Positions 41,561-50,576 are shown, counted from the first letter of the stretch. The stretch is DNA of 64,000 nucleotides from Streptomyces flavochromogenes (GCF_000717595.1 NZ_JNZO01000002.1:62001-126000), one strand, 5' to 3'. Translations and numbers: made by a program. The notes: generated by a model from the letters alone, not told the origin.

Positions 41561-41602
41561 CCCGGTGGGGGCGGCTCGCAGGCCCGCCGTCCGAGCCGGT
41601 GG

Positions 41603-42307
41603 TCAGGTACCGGACGGCGCGTCGTCCCCGTCCGGGCCCGTATCCGTGTTCTCGCCGAAGTCGATGCCGACGCCTCCGCTGCGGCCTCGGCCCTGATCCT
41701 CGCCCTCGCCCTCGTCCGGCAGGTTCAGCTCGCGGGCGAGAGCGGCGTCGGCCCAGCGCAGCATCGCGGTGCGGGAGAGGGAACCGGCGTAGGCGGTCGT
41801 CTGGACGGCGAGGCCGTCGAGGAAGGCGGTGAGCCGCCAGGCGGCGGCCGCCGGGTCCGCGCAGCGGAACTCCCCGGCCTCGGCCCCCTCCGCGATCACC
41901 CGGGTCAGCGCCGCCTTCCACTCCTGGTCGAGGGAGGCGGAGACCCGGCGCAGTTCGGGGTCGCGCAGAGAGGCCGCCCAGCCCTCGATCCACAGTCGCC
42001 AGCCCTTGGCCTGCCCGGTCGGCGCGTACCAGCGCACGGCGGCCCGGAGGCGGCGCACGGCGCTGGAACGGCGCCCGAGGAGCCGGCGCAGATGGGCGAG
42101 GTCGCCCTCGGCGGCGTGCGCGAACGCCGCGGCGACCAGTTGCTCCTTGGACGAGAAGTGGTAGAGCACCAGGGCGTTGCTCACCCCGAGCGCCGAGGCC
42201 ACGTCGGCGATCCGGACGGCCGCGACCCCGCGCGCCTCGATCTGCTCGACGGCGGCCCGCAGCAGCTCCTCCCGCCGCTCGGCCACGCTCAACCGCACTC
42301 TCGCCAC
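41603..42307 (-). CDS. TetR family regulator
   Basis: 234 aa. HTH region RREELLRAAVEQIEARGVAAVRIADVASALGVSNALVLYHFSSKEQL; a TetR_C_6/BetI-like C-terminal domain (WRLWIEGWAASLRDPELRRVSASLDQEW). The last 30 residues are acidic and Gly-rich. GTG at 42307 has AAGGTG eight bases upstream. It is co-directional with, and downstream of, the amino-acid dehydrogenase. The 24-bp inverted repeat at 43622-43645 between that gene and the MBL hydrolase is the most likely operator. Confidence 0.88.
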   Translation of the reverse strand: MARVRLSVAERREELLRAAVEQIEARGVAAVRIADVASALGVSNALVLYHFSSKEQLVAAAFAHAAEGDLAHLRRLLGRRSSAVRRLRAAVRWYAPTGQAKGWRLWIEGWAASLRDPELRRVSASLDQEWKAALTRVIAEGAEAGEFRCADPAAAAWRLTAFLDGLAVQTTAYAGSLSRTAMLRWADAALARELNLPDEGEGEDQGRGRSGGVGIDFGENTDTGPDGDDAPSGT

Positions 42308-42371
42308 GCCACGCACCTTACACAGCACGTGACGCGGGCATGATCGTCAGTGACTCCGTGGGGGTGCGGGT

Positions 42372-43550
42372 TCAGTACCAGCCGTAGCGGTCGGCGATCT
42401 GCGGCAGCCGCTCGTCCACCAGCGCGTGCGCTGCGGCGCGCGGGCTCGTGCCGTCCGCCTCAGCCCGGTCGAGGATCCCGTCGACGAGCGTCCGCATGGC
42501 CCCGCGCACCTGGGCGAAGGCCTGGTCGGCGTCTGCCTCGATGTCGCCGAAGAGGGTCCACCACCACCAGGCGTTCGTGCACGAGTTCACGACCACGTCG
42601 GGCAGCACCGTGACCCCGCGCGCGGCGAGGGCCTCCTCGGCCTCGGGCAGCACCGGCATGTTCGCCGCCTCGGCGATCCAGCGGGCCGTGATCCGTCCCT
42701 GGTTCCCGGCGTCGATCGCGTACGAGACGGCCGCCGGGACCAGCACCTCCGCCTCGGCCGCGAGCCAGGCGTCCCCGGGCTCCTCCCGGTCCCCGGGCCG
42801 CAGGGCGGAGCGGTCGACCGCTCCGTGGGCGTCCCGGGCGGCGAGCAGCGCCTCGACGTCGAGGCCGTCCGGGTTCACGATCGTGCCCCGGACGTCGGCC
42901 ACGGCCACCACCCGCAGCCCGGCGCGCGCCAGGAACCGGGCGGTCGCCCCGCCCATCGTGCCGAGCCCCTGCACCGACACCCGTGTCCCGGCGTACCCCC
43001 GGTCGGCCCGGTCGAGGGCGGTGAGGACCGACTCGGCGACCCCCAGGCCGCCGACCAGCTCGTCGAGGCCGATGCCGTCGACCTCGATCGCGAAGGCGTC
43101 GGCGAGCCGCGCACGGGCCGCCGCCTCGTCGTCCAGGAGCGGGTACACGGCCTGCACGGAGGAGACCAGGCCCGCCTCCGCCACGGCGCGGTCCACCAGG
43201 TCCTGGGTGAGTCCCAGGTCCTCCCCGGTGGTCCAGAACCGCTCGACGTACGGGCGCATCGCCCTCAGATAGCGCACGAGGACGCCGTACGCCTCGGGGG
43301 AGCGGGGGTCGCAGTCGATGCCGCCCTTGGCGCCGCCCAGCGGCACGTACCGGGCCTTCGGGTCGTAGTGCAGGGCCTCCTTCATGGTCATCCCGCGGGC
43401 GAGCCCGGTCACCTCCTCGACCGTGCAGCCCTCCCGCATCCGCAGGCCGCCGCTGGCCACCCCGCGCACCAGTCGGTCGACCACCAGATGGCCCGAGCGA
43501 CCGGTCACGTGGTCGGTCCAGCCGACGGAAAGCAGGGGGGCGGAGCTCAT
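42372..43550 (-). CDS. Glu/Leu/Phe/Val dehydrogenase family protein
   Basis: 392 aa NAD(P)-dependent amino-acid dehydrogenase. The catalytic region is MTMKEALHYDPKARYVPLGGAKGGIDCDP, with two conserved Lys, and the nucleotide-binding part is VSVQGLGTMGGATARFLARAG (GxGxxG). VVNSCTNAWWWW replaces the usual VNSGG region, so substrate preference could be unusual. It would deaminate a branched or aromatic amino acid to the keto acid. Divergent from the MBL hydrolase with a TetR-type operator between. Confidence 0.85.
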   Translation of the reverse strand: MSSAPLLSVGWTDHVTGRSGHLVVDRLVRGVASGGLRMREGCTVEEVTGLARGMTMKEALHYDPKARYVPLGGAKGGIDCDPRSPEAYGVLVRYLRAMRPYVERFWTTGEDLGLTQDLVDRAVAEAGLVSSVQAVYPLLDDEAAARARLADAFAIEVDGIGLDELVGGLGVAESVLTALDRADRGYAGTRVSVQGLGTMGGATARFLARAGLRVVAVADVRGTIVNPDGLDVEALLAARDAHGAVDRSALRPGDREEPGDAWLAAEAEVLVPAAVSYAIDAGNQGRITARWIAEAANMPVLPEAEEALAARGVTVLPDVVVNSCTNAWWWWTLFGDIEADADQAFAQVRGAMRTLVDGILDRAEADGTSPRAAAHALVDERLPQIADRYGWY

Positions 43551-43621
43551 CGGACATCTCCTCGGGAGGGGCGGGCCGGCCGGGTGCCGGACGGGCCGGG
43601 AGGCCGGTGGGACCTGCCGGG

Positions 43622-43645
43622 CATACTGAATGACGGTTCAGTATG
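43622..43645. promoter_or_regulatory. TetR-type operator, 9-bp inverted repeat
   Basis: CATACTGAA (43622-43630) and TTCAGTATG (43637-43645) are perfect reverse complements with a six-bp spacer. It lies in the divergent promoter region of the dehydrogenase and the MBL hydrolase. Confidence 0.7.
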
Positions 43646-43715
43646 GCGGACCGTCCCGACCGTTCGCGGCGCGGGCCGCCCATAATGGAACGACCCCCAG
43701 AGATCAGGAGGTCCT

Positions 43716-45011
43716 GTGACCGGTACCGGCTCCGACCACTCGCCACGGGCCCGGCTGCGCGCGCTGCGCCCCGAGTCCTTCGGCGCGGACCCCACGGGCG
43801 AGCGCCTCGCCCGCATCCACCGCTCGCCGAACTTCGCGGACGGGATCTTCCAGAACCCCGAACCCGCCCGACGCGGCCCCTCGGGCTCCAGCGTCGAGTT
43901 CGCCAAGATCTACTTCGACAAGGAAGCCCGCTCGCGCCGCGCCCCCACCGGCACGATCCCGGTCCACCCCACCACGGTCGCCGACCTGGCCAGGCCCCCC
44001 GCCACCGGGCTGCGCCTGACCTGGATGGGGCACTCCGGCGTCCTCGCCGAGATCGACGGCCACCGCGTCCTCTTCGACCCGGTCTGGGGCGAGCGCTGCT
44101 CCCCCTTCCCCTTCGCCGGTCCCAAGCGGCTCCACCCGGTGCCCGCGCCGCTCGCCGCCCTCGGCCCGGTCGACGTCGTGGTGATCTCGCACGACCACTA
44201 CGACCACCTCGACCTGCCGACGATCAAGGCACTCGCCACCACCGACACCGTCTTCGCGGTGCCGCTGGGCGTCGGAGCCCACCTGGAGCGCTGGGGAGTG
44301 CCCGCCTCCCGGCTGCGCGAGCTGGACTGGAACGAGTCCACCGAGATCGGCGAGCTGCGTCTCACGGCCACCCCGGCCCGGCACTTCTGCGGGCGCGGAC
44401 TGCGCAACCGGCAGATGACGCTCTGGGCCTCCTGGGTCGTGACGGGCCCCTCCCACCGGATCTTCCACAGCGGGGACACCGGCTACTTCTCCGGATTCAA
44501 GGACATCGGCGCGGCCCACGGCCCCTTCGACGCCACCATGATCCAGATCGGTGCCTACTCGGAGTTCTGGACCGACATCCACATGACCCCCGCCGAGGGC
44601 ATGCGGGCGCATCTGGACCTCCAGGGCGGCGGGGCCGCCGGGGTGATGCTGCCGATCCACTGGGGCACCTTCAACCTCGCCCCGCATCCGTGGGCCGAAC
44701 CGGGGGAGGGCACCGTCGAGGCCGCAGCCGGAGCCGCCCAGCGGATCGCCCTGCCCATCCCGGGCGAGCCTTTCGAACCGGGGGCCGAACACGTGCCCGA
44801 CAGCCCCTGGTGGCGGCCGGTCGCCCGTGTCCCCTCCGGTGGCTGGACGGTGCCGGCTCTCACCGACGGTGACGGTTCGCTCACCGGCGTGTCGCGCGGG
44901 AAAGCGGACGCAAACGCGGACGCGAACACCAGCGCGGACGCGGGGCGGACCTCCGGCGAGCCCGGCACGGACACCGGCCGGGGTGCGCCCGAGGCGGCAC
45001 GGACCCCCTGA
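43716..45011 (+). CDS. MBL-fold metallo-hydrolase (UlaG/NAPE-PLD-like)
   Basis: 431 aa metallo-beta-lactamase-fold hydrolase. Zinc motif VVISHDHYDHLD (HxHxDH) near residue 150, FHSGDTGYFSGF and LPIHWGTFNLAPHPW as later ligands. The N-terminal 70 residues (RIHRSPNFADGIFQNPEP) match the NAPE-PLD-like bacterial group, which may cleave phosphodiesters of membrane lipids. The last 50 residues are low complexity (ADANADANTSADAG) and disordered. The ribosome site CAGGAGGTCCT before the GTG is excellent. Confidence 0.87.
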   Translation: MTGTGSDHSPRARLRALRPESFGADPTGERLARIHRSPNFADGIFQNPEPARRGPSGSSVEFAKIYFDKEARSRRAPTGTIPVHPTTVADLARPPATGLRLTWMGHSGVLAEIDGHRVLFDPVWGERCSPFPFAGPKRLHPVPAPLAALGPVDVVVISHDHYDHLDLPTIKALATTDTVFAVPLGVGAHLERWGVPASRLRELDWNESTEIGELRLTATPARHFCGRGLRNRQMTLWASWVVTGPSHRIFHSGDTGYFSGFKDIGAAHGPFDATMIQIGAYSEFWTDIHMTPAEGMRAHLDLQGGGAAGVMLPIHWGTFNLAPHPWAEPGEGTVEAAAGAAQRIALPIPGEPFEPGAEHVPDSPWWRPVARVPSGGWTVPALTDGDGSLTGVSRGKADANADANTSADAGRTSGEPGTDTGRGAPEAARTP

Positions 45012-45073
45012 GGCCGCGAGCGGGCCGGGCGGTCCGCACCTCTCCCCGGATTCCGGTCGGGGACGATTTCCGC

Positions 45074-45107
45074 AGAGGGCGGAGGCGTGAGAACGCCTCC
45101 GCCCTCT
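45074..45107. terminator. Intrinsic terminator after the MBL hydrolase
   Basis: AGAGGGCGGAGGCGT (45074-45088) and ACGCCTCCGCCCTCT (45093-45107) form a perfect 15-bp stem with GAGA loop, followed by TCCGTTCC. Confidence 0.8.
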
Positions 45108-45403
45108 TCCGTTCCCGGTGCTCAACGCCCCCTCCGCACCGCGACGTCGAGTTTCGGCCGAAGCTTCTCGGCCTGTCATGACAGGGCCGATACCAGAGCG
45201 GGCCGGTCTACGGGTAAGTTTGCCAACTGCGCACCGCACATGAACGGTTGACGACTACAGTGTGTGGTTGGTGATCATCGGTAGGCTCTTCGCACGCACG
45301 TCGCACACTCCATGAACCACCCCTTGCAGTACCCCCCGTAGTCCACCCCCGTAGCTCACCCGCAGTACGCCGATTCCTGGGCACGTACGTACCAAGGACA
45401 CTC

Positions 45404-47326
45404 ATGTCTCAACTTCGCGCACCCGCCTCGCGGTCCGATCGACGCGAGGGCGGGCGGCACGGCCGGTCAGGCGCCCGCCCCGCCCCCGGTACCGGTGGCA
45501 ACCCCCCGGCGCAGCCCCCCGCGTCGCACACCATGGAAGCCCGCATACGCCCCCAACTGCTCCGTACCTCCGTGCTTCCCGCCGTCGCGGTGGCACTCGG
45601 CGGGGCCGCGGCCGTGCTCTTCACCATCCGCTCCACCGGCGCCACCCCGACGCCCGGCCTCTGGGCCGCGCTCACCGGCGCCGCCGCGATCACGGTGGCC
45701 TCCGTGACGGCCGCCGCGCTCGGCGCGGACCGGGCCGCCAAGGCGGTTCTCGACCGCTGCAACGCCCTGCGCCGCACCAGCGCCCGCGGCCAGAACGAAC
45801 TGCATACGATCCTCGAACAGTTGCGCAAGGGTGAGGGTCTTCCGCCCCGCCCCGCGCCGCCCACCGGCGCCGCGTCCGGCGACGAATTCGACCTGCTCTC
45901 GCAGGAGCTGACGCGCTCTCACGAGGCCGCCGTGGCAGCCGTCGTGCAGGCGTCCAGGCTCTCCAGCAGCGTCGGCAACGAACAGAAGGTCGAGGTCTTC
46001 GTCAACCTCGCCCGGCGCCTGCAGTCCCTGGTCCACCGCGAGATCCAGCTCCTCGACGAGCTGGAGAACGAGGTCGAGGACCCGGAGCTGCTCAAGGGTC
46101 TGTTCCACGTCGACCACCTGGCCACCCGTATCCGCCGGCACGCCGAGAACCTCGCCGTGCTCGGTGGCGCGATCTCCCGCCGCCAGTGGTCGAACCCGGT
46201 CACCATGACCGAGGTGCTGCGCTCCTCGATCGCCGAGGTCGAGCAGTACCCGCGGGTCAAGCTCGTACCCCCGATCGACGGTACGCTCCGGGGCCATGCC
46301 GTGGCCGACGTCATCCACCTCCTCGCCGAACTCGTCGAGAACGCCACGCTGTTCTCCGCGCCGCACACCACGGTGCTGCTCCGCGCGCAGTACGTCACGG
46401 CCGGCCTCGCGATCGAGGTCGAGGACCGCGGTCTCGGCATGCCGGTCACCGAGCAGAACAAGATGAACGCCCTGCTCGCCGACCCCGACCAGGTCAACGT
46501 CGCGCATCTGCTCCAGGACGGCCGCATCGGACTCTTCGTCGTCTCCGCCCTCGCCCGACGCCACGGCATCGCCGTACGACTCCAGTCCAACATCTACGGC
46601 GGCGTCCAGGCCGTCCTCGTGCTCCCGCAGGGCCTCCTCGGAGCCGACCCCGAGGGCCTCGCCCAGCACGAGCGCCAGGCCGCCGCGACCGCCGGCTCCT
46701 CCGCGGTCCCGCCGAACCAGGTGCAGATGCAGCCCCAGCCGACGGCGCAGTCGCACGTGCCGTCGCAGCCCGCGCCCGCGGTCGCCGCCCCGGCGACGGC
46801 CCCGGCTCCCATGAGGGCGCCGATGCCGGCACCCATGACCGCCCCGGCACCGGCCCACCCCCAGGCGCCCGTGCCCGCGGCCATGACCACGACGGCCACG
46901 ACCGCACCCGCACCGCACTCCGTACCCTCCCCGGAGCGGACCGCCGTCCGCCACCAGGAGACCCCCGTCCACGAGCCGCTCGGCTACCCCCGTACCACCG
47001 AGCGGTCCCACGGCTACGCGGACTCCGGCCGGACGCCTGCGACACCGGTGCAGTCGACCGGAGCGGAACACTCGGGCCCGCCGGCCTCCCTCCTCTCGCC
47101 GCTCCCCCAGGCGCCCGAGGCCAACGGCCGGCCCGTGCTCCCCAAGCGCCGGGCTCAGGAGCACATCGTCCCGCAGCTGCGCGACGAGCCGGTGGCCCGC
47201 AAGCCCGAGGAGCACGCCCTGCACGACCCCGGCTTGATGGCCGCGTTCCAGCGCGGCATCGGTCTCGCCGAGTCCCAGCCCGCCCCCCATGAATCGCTGC
47301 GTCCAGGCGACGCGCACAAGGAGTAG
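45404..47326 (+). CDS. cvnA: Conservon sensor-kinase-like protein CvnA
   Basis: 640 aa. An N-terminal Arg/Pro-rich tail is followed by two membrane segments (VLPAVAVALGGAAAVLFTI and LWAALTGAAAITVASVTAAAL), a helical domain with nitrate/sulfonate-sensor-like HAMP character, and a GHKL ATPase (LAELVENATLFSAPHTTVLL, VEDRGLGMPV, GRIGLFVVSALARRHGIAVRLQ). The conserved phospho-His of classical kinases is replaced by HAENLAVLGGAISRRQW. The C-terminal 230 residues are Pro/Ala-rich. It is the membrane-bound first protein of a Streptomyces conservon, a GPCR-like signalling complex. CAAGGAC precedes the ATG. Confidence 0.92.
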   Translation: MSQLRAPASRSDRREGGRHGRSGARPAPGTGGNPPAQPPASHTMEARIRPQLLRTSVLPAVAVALGGAAAVLFTIRSTGATPTPGLWAALTGAAAITVASVTAAALGADRAAKAVLDRCNALRRTSARGQNELHTILEQLRKGEGLPPRPAPPTGAASGDEFDLLSQELTRSHEAAVAAVVQASRLSSSVGNEQKVEVFVNLARRLQSLVHREIQLLDELENEVEDPELLKGLFHVDHLATRIRRHAENLAVLGGAISRRQWSNPVTMTEVLRSSIAEVEQYPRVKLVPPIDGTLRGHAVADVIHLLAELVENATLFSAPHTTVLLRAQYVTAGLAIEVEDRGLGMPVTEQNKMNALLADPDQVNVAHLLQDGRIGLFVVSALARRHGIAVRLQSNIYGGVQAVLVLPQGLLGADPEGLAQHERQAAATAGSSAVPPNQVQMQPQPTAQSHVPSQPAPAVAAPATAPAPMRAPMPAPMTAPAPAHPQAPVPAAMTTTATTAPAPHSVPSPERTAVRHQETPVHEPLGYPRTTERSHGYADSGRTPATPVQSTGAEHSGPPASLLSPLPQAPEANGRPVLPKRRAQEHIVPQLRDEPVARKPEEHALHDPGLMAAFQRGIGLAESQPAPHESLRPGDAHKE

Positions 47327-47331
47327 ACACC

Positions 47332-47766
47332 ATGGCGAGCAATGTGCCGACCGGCCATTCCTCGGACCTCGACTGGCTGCTGAGCGGACTGGTCCAGCGG
47401 GTCCCGTACACCCGCAACGCCGTTCTGCTCTCCTCCGACGGCCTCGTGAAATCCGTCCACGGCCTCGACCCCGACGCCGCCGACCACATGGCGGCCCTCG
47501 CCTCCGGCCTGTACTCCCTCGGCCGCAGCGCGGGCGCCCGGTTCGGCGACGGCGGCGAGGTGCGGCAGGTGGTCGTGGAGCTCGACTCCACCCTCCTGTT
47601 CGTGTCCACGGCGGGCTCCGGCACCTGCCTGGCGGTGCTGGCCGGCCGCGAGGCGGACGCCGCGGTCCTCGGGTACGAGATGGCGATGCTCGTCAAGAGC
47701 GTCCGGCCGTACCTGGTCACCCCCGCCCGGCAGGCAGCCGGAGCGGTGGGCGGCATCGGCCAGTGA
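47332..47766 (+). CDS. cvnB: Conservon roadblock/LC7 protein CvnB
   Basis: 144 aa roadblock/LC7 domain protein: LDWLLSGLVQRVPYTRNAVLLSSDGLVKSVHGL at the N-terminus and LAVLAGREADAAVLGYEMAMLVK toward the end. In conservons CvnB binds the GTPase CvnD and probably regulates its nucleotide cycle. It starts five bp after cvnA and overlaps cvnC by GTGA. Confidence 0.95.
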   Translation: MASNVPTGHSSDLDWLLSGLVQRVPYTRNAVLLSSDGLVKSVHGLDPDAADHMAALASGLYSLGRSAGARFGDGGEVRQVVVELDSTLLFVSTAGSGTCLAVLAGREADAAVLGYEMAMLVKSVRPYLVTPARQAAGAVGGIGQ

Positions 47767-48140
47767 ACGTGACGACCCCCCAGGAAGGGCCCTGGCTCGA
47801 CGACGCGGCCGGCCGGCTGATCCGTCCGTACACCGTCAGCGGTGGCAGGACCAAGCCGACCACCGCACTGGACCTGCTGTCCATGGTGATGGCGACCGGA
47901 TCGTCACCCCAGACCCACATGGGTCCGGAGCACAGCCTGGCCCTCGGGCTGTGCGACGGGCCCACCTCGGTGGCCGAGATCGCGGCGCACTTACGGCTTC
48001 CGGCCGTGGTCACCAAGGTCCTGCTCTCCGACCTCGTGGACTGCGGGGCGCTCACCGCCCGCGCTCCCCGGTTCCACGCCAACCCAACCGACCGTTCCTT
48101 GCTGGAGGCAGTGCTCGATGGCCTACGACAACGGCTCTGA
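47763..48140 (+). CDS. cvnC: Conservon DUF742 protein CvnC
   Basis: 125 aa DUF742 protein with a winged-helix-like fold: LIRPYTVSGGRTKPT, then CDGPTSVAEIAAHLRLPAVVTKVLLSDLVDCGAL. It is the third component of the conservon. GTG at 47763 overlaps the cvnB stop; the last 23 bp overlap the cvnD start. Confidence 0.93.
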   Translation: MNVTTPQEGPWLDDAAGRLIRPYTVSGGRTKPTTALDLLSMVMATGSSPQTHMGPEHSLALGLCDGPTSVAEIAAHLRLPAVVTKVLLSDLVDCGALTARAPRFHANPTDRSLLEAVLDGLRQRL

Positions 48141-48741
48141 GCGCCACGACAGTTTCGCGACCGACCCGTTCCCCACCGCGCTCAAGATCCTGGTGGCGGG
48201 CGGCTTCGGCGTGGGCAAGACGACGCTCGTGGGCGCGGTCAGCGAGATCGAACCGCTGAGCACCGAAGAACTGCTGACCTCGGTCAGCGCCGCCACCGAC
48301 AGCCTGGAGGGCGTGGAGTCCAAGACCACGACCACGGTGGCCATGGACTTCGGCCGCATCACGCTCGACGACCGCCATGTCCTCTACCTCTTCGGCACCC
48401 CCGGCCAGGAACGCTTCTGGTTCATGTGGGACGAACTCTCCGAGGGTGCGCTCGGGGCGGTCGTCCTGGCCGACACCCGCCGGCTCCAGGAGTGCTTCTC
48501 CGCCGTGGACTTCTTCGAGCGGCGGGGCATCCAGTTCGTCGTCGCGGTCAACGAGTTCGACGGTTCCTTCCGCTACGAGCCGGACGAGGTGCGGGCCGCG
48601 CTCGACCTCAAGCCGGAGGTGCCGGTCGTCCTCTGCGACGCCCGGATCTCCAGCTCCGGCATCCGCACCCTGCTGACCCTCGTCCAGCATCTGCTCACCA
48701 CCATCCCGGCCGCCGTGCCGAGCTACGGAGCCACGCCATGA
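48118..48741 (+). CDS. cvnD: Conservon small GTPase CvnD
   Basis: 207 aa Ras-like GTPase (MglA-type). Walker A AGGFGVGKTTLVG (G28-T35), SKTTTTVAMDFGRI as switch I, FGTPGQERFWFMWDELS as switch II, and VNEFDG near 140 in the position of NKxD. The NEFD in place of NKxD means guanine specificity may be reduced, which is usual in this family. Overlaps the following GAF gene at ATGA. Confidence 0.95.
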   Translation: MAYDNGSERHDSFATDPFPTALKILVAGGFGVGKTTLVGAVSEIEPLSTEELLTSVSAATDSLEGVESKTTTTVAMDFGRITLDDRHVLYLFGTPGQERFWFMWDELSEGALGAVVLADTRRLQECFSAVDFFERRGIQFVVAVNEFDGSFRYEPDEVRAALDLKPEVPVVLCDARISSSGIRTLLTLVQHLLTTIPAAVPSYGATP

Positions 48742-50087
48742 CGTACGACCCCACCGGTCACCTCCTGCTGACCCCCATCGACAAGGACGCGCCGGCCCGG
48801 GTGCAGCGGCTGCGTGAACTGGGTCTCGGGGAGCGGCCGGAGCCGGCGTTCGACGAGTTCGCCCACCGGCTCGCGGACGTGACCGGGGCCCCGTTCTCGA
48901 TGGTCAACTTCATCGACGAGAACCGGCAGTTCTTCGCCGGGCTGCACACCCCCGAGGGCACCCACTCGGGCAGCGACCTGGGCGCTGCCGCCGCGGGCGC
49001 CGGCGGCGTCGGCCGCTTCATGGCCCGCGACCACGGCTACTGCCCGCACGTCGTCGTGCGCCGCAAGGCACTCGTCCTGGAGGACGTCTGCGACTACCCG
49101 CGCTTCGCGGGGAACCCGGTCGTGGACGAGATCGGCATCCGCTCCTACATGGGGGCGCCGCTGATAGACCGCACCGGTGTCGCGCTCGGCACGATCTGCG
49201 TGGTCGACACCGACGTCCGGCCGTGGGGGCGCGCCGGGCTCGAGACGATCAAGACGATGGCGGCCGAGCTGATGGAGCAGATCAACCGTCGCGAGGACGG
49301 CATGACGGGGACGACGGGGGCTCGCAGGGGTGAGCCCGGACGTCAGGCGTGGACGAGCTCGAGATCCGGTGTGCGGACCAGCTCGGAGAGCCGCTCCGAC
49401 CAGCTGCCCTTGTCCTGGCCCAGGGCGACCTCGGCCAGCCGCAGCAGCTGGATGTCGGAGGTACCGGCTGGGGCGAAGATGTGGTGCGCGTCACGGAGGT
49501 ACCGCTCGATGGCGCGGTCCGTGAAGAGTCCGGCGGCGGCGTGGATCTCCATCGCGTTGCGACCGGAGTCGATCGCCGACTCGACGTTCACGAGCTTGGC
49601 GTTCATCAGCTCGGTGTCGCAGGAGAGCCCCTGGTCGAGCAGGTGCACGGCGTGGTACGCGGCGAGCCGGGCGGTCATCAGACGGGACTGCATCTGGCCG
49701 AGCTTGAGCTTGACCGTGGGGAGGTCGTGGAGCGGCTTGCCGTACCGGATGCGCTCGGAGGCGAAGCGGGTGGTCTCCTCCAGGATCGCCTGGTGGATGC
49801 CGAGCGAGACGGCGGTGAGATTGGCCCGTCCGTACAGGACGCTGGAGGAGTACGCGACGGAGAGGCCGTCGCCCTCGTCGCCGAGGCGGTTGCTCGCCGG
49901 CACCCGGCAGTTCTCGAAGATCAGCTCGCCGAAGCTGAAGCCGTGGAGGCCCATGGCCTCCTGCTGCGGACCGGTCCTGAACCCCGGGCGATCGGATTCG
50001 ACCAGGAAGGCGGTGAGCCCCTTCGAACCGGGACCGGTCCTGACCACGACTCCGTGCAGATCGCCCACGTGGCTGTTGCCGACGTAG
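48738..50087 (+). CDS. GAF-domain protein of the conservon, reading through a missing stop
   Basis: Residues 1-190 are a typical conservon-linked GAF protein: LRELGLGERPEPAFDEFAHRLADV, FIDENRQFFAGLH, SYMGAPLIDRTGVALGTICVVDT. GAF proteins of this type are normally just under 200 aa, but this frame stays open to 50087, running antisense through the acyl-CoA dehydrogenase gene and adding about 250 low-value residues. A TGA at 49331-49333 would be in frame if one base were added in the nearby G-runs (49306-49331). So the true gene may end near 49333 by frameshift, sequencing error or mutation. The domain call is sure, the end is not. Confidence 0.65.
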   Translation: MTYDPTGHLLLTPIDKDAPARVQRLRELGLGERPEPAFDEFAHRLADVTGAPFSMVNFIDENRQFFAGLHTPEGTHSGSDLGAAAAGAGGVGRFMARDHGYCPHVVVRRKALVLEDVCDYPRFAGNPVVDEIGIRSYMGAPLIDRTGVALGTICVVDTDVRPWGRAGLETIKTMAAELMEQINRREDGMTGTTGARRGEPGRQAWTSSRSGVRTSSESRSDQLPLSWPRATSASRSSWMSEVPAGAKMWCASRRYRSMARSVKSPAAAWISIALRPESIADSTFTSLAFISSVSQESPWSSRCTAWYAASRAVIRRDCIWPSLSLTVGRSWSGLPYRMRSEAKRVVSSRIAWWMPSETAVRLARPYRTLEEYATERPSPSSPRRLLAGTRQFSKISSPKLKPWRPMASCCGPVLNPGRSDSTRKAVSPFEPGPVLTTTPCRSPTWLLPT

Positions 50088-50551
50088 ACCTTGCTGCCGT
50101 TGAGGATGTAGTCGTCGCCGTCCCGTACCGCGCTGGCGCTCATGCCGAGGACATGTCCACCGGACTCCGGCTCGGTGACCGCGATGGTCGGCAGGCACTC
50201 GCCCGCGGCGATCGCCGGCAGCCAGGTCTTGCGCTGCTCGTCGCTGCCGAAGTGGACGATCTTGGCCGTGCCCAGCTGGGAGGCCTGGACCATGGCGCCC
50301 ATGGCGCCGCTGACCCGGGACAGTTCCTCGATGATGATGGTTTTGGCCAGGTGGCCGGCGCCCATGCCGCCGTACTCCTGGCTGATAGTCGCCCCCAGCC
50401 AGCCCTGCTCGGCGATCAGCCGGGACAGCTCGTGGTGCACGGTACGGGACGCTTCCATTTCCGCTATCCGCGGCCGAACCTCACGCTCCGCGAAGTCGCG
50501 GACCGTCTCCCTGAGCCGATGATGCAGGCGACTGCTGAAGTAGCTGTCCAT
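49343..50551 (-). CDS. Acyl-CoA dehydrogenase family protein
   Basis: 402 aa flavoenzyme. YGGMGAGHLAKTIIIEEL, TIAVTEPESGGHVLGMSASA (FAD-binding loop), YGRANLTAVSLGIHQAILEETTRFASER, and the C-terminal AIERYLRDAHHIFAPAGTSDIQLLRL are family blocks. The catalytic Glu position of fatty acyl-CoA dehydrogenases near the C-terminus reads FAPAGT, which differs from the common YEGT, so it may be a biosynthetic or specialised dehydrogenase. Convergent with, and overlapped by, the GAF frame. A 22-bp inverted repeat lies 25 bp upstream. Confidence 0.88.
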   Translation of the reverse strand: MDSYFSSRLHHRLRETVRDFAEREVRPRIAEMEASRTVHHELSRLIAEQGWLGATISQEYGGMGAGHLAKTIIIEELSRVSGAMGAMVQASQLGTAKIVHFGSDEQRKTWLPAIAAGECLPTIAVTEPESGGHVLGMSASAVRDGDDYILNGSKVYVGNSHVGDLHGVVVRTGPGSKGLTAFLVESDRPGFRTGPQQEAMGLHGFSFGELIFENCRVPASNRLGDEGDGLSVAYSSSVLYGRANLTAVSLGIHQAILEETTRFASERIRYGKPLHDLPTVKLKLGQMQSRLMTARLAAYHAVHLLDQGLSCDTELMNAKLVNVESAIDSGRNAMEIHAAAGLFTDRAIERYLRDAHHIFAPAGTSDIQLLRLAEVALGQDKGSWSERLSELVRTPDLELVHA

Positions 50552-50576
50552 GCGAGTGCCTCTCCCCTGCGAAACG

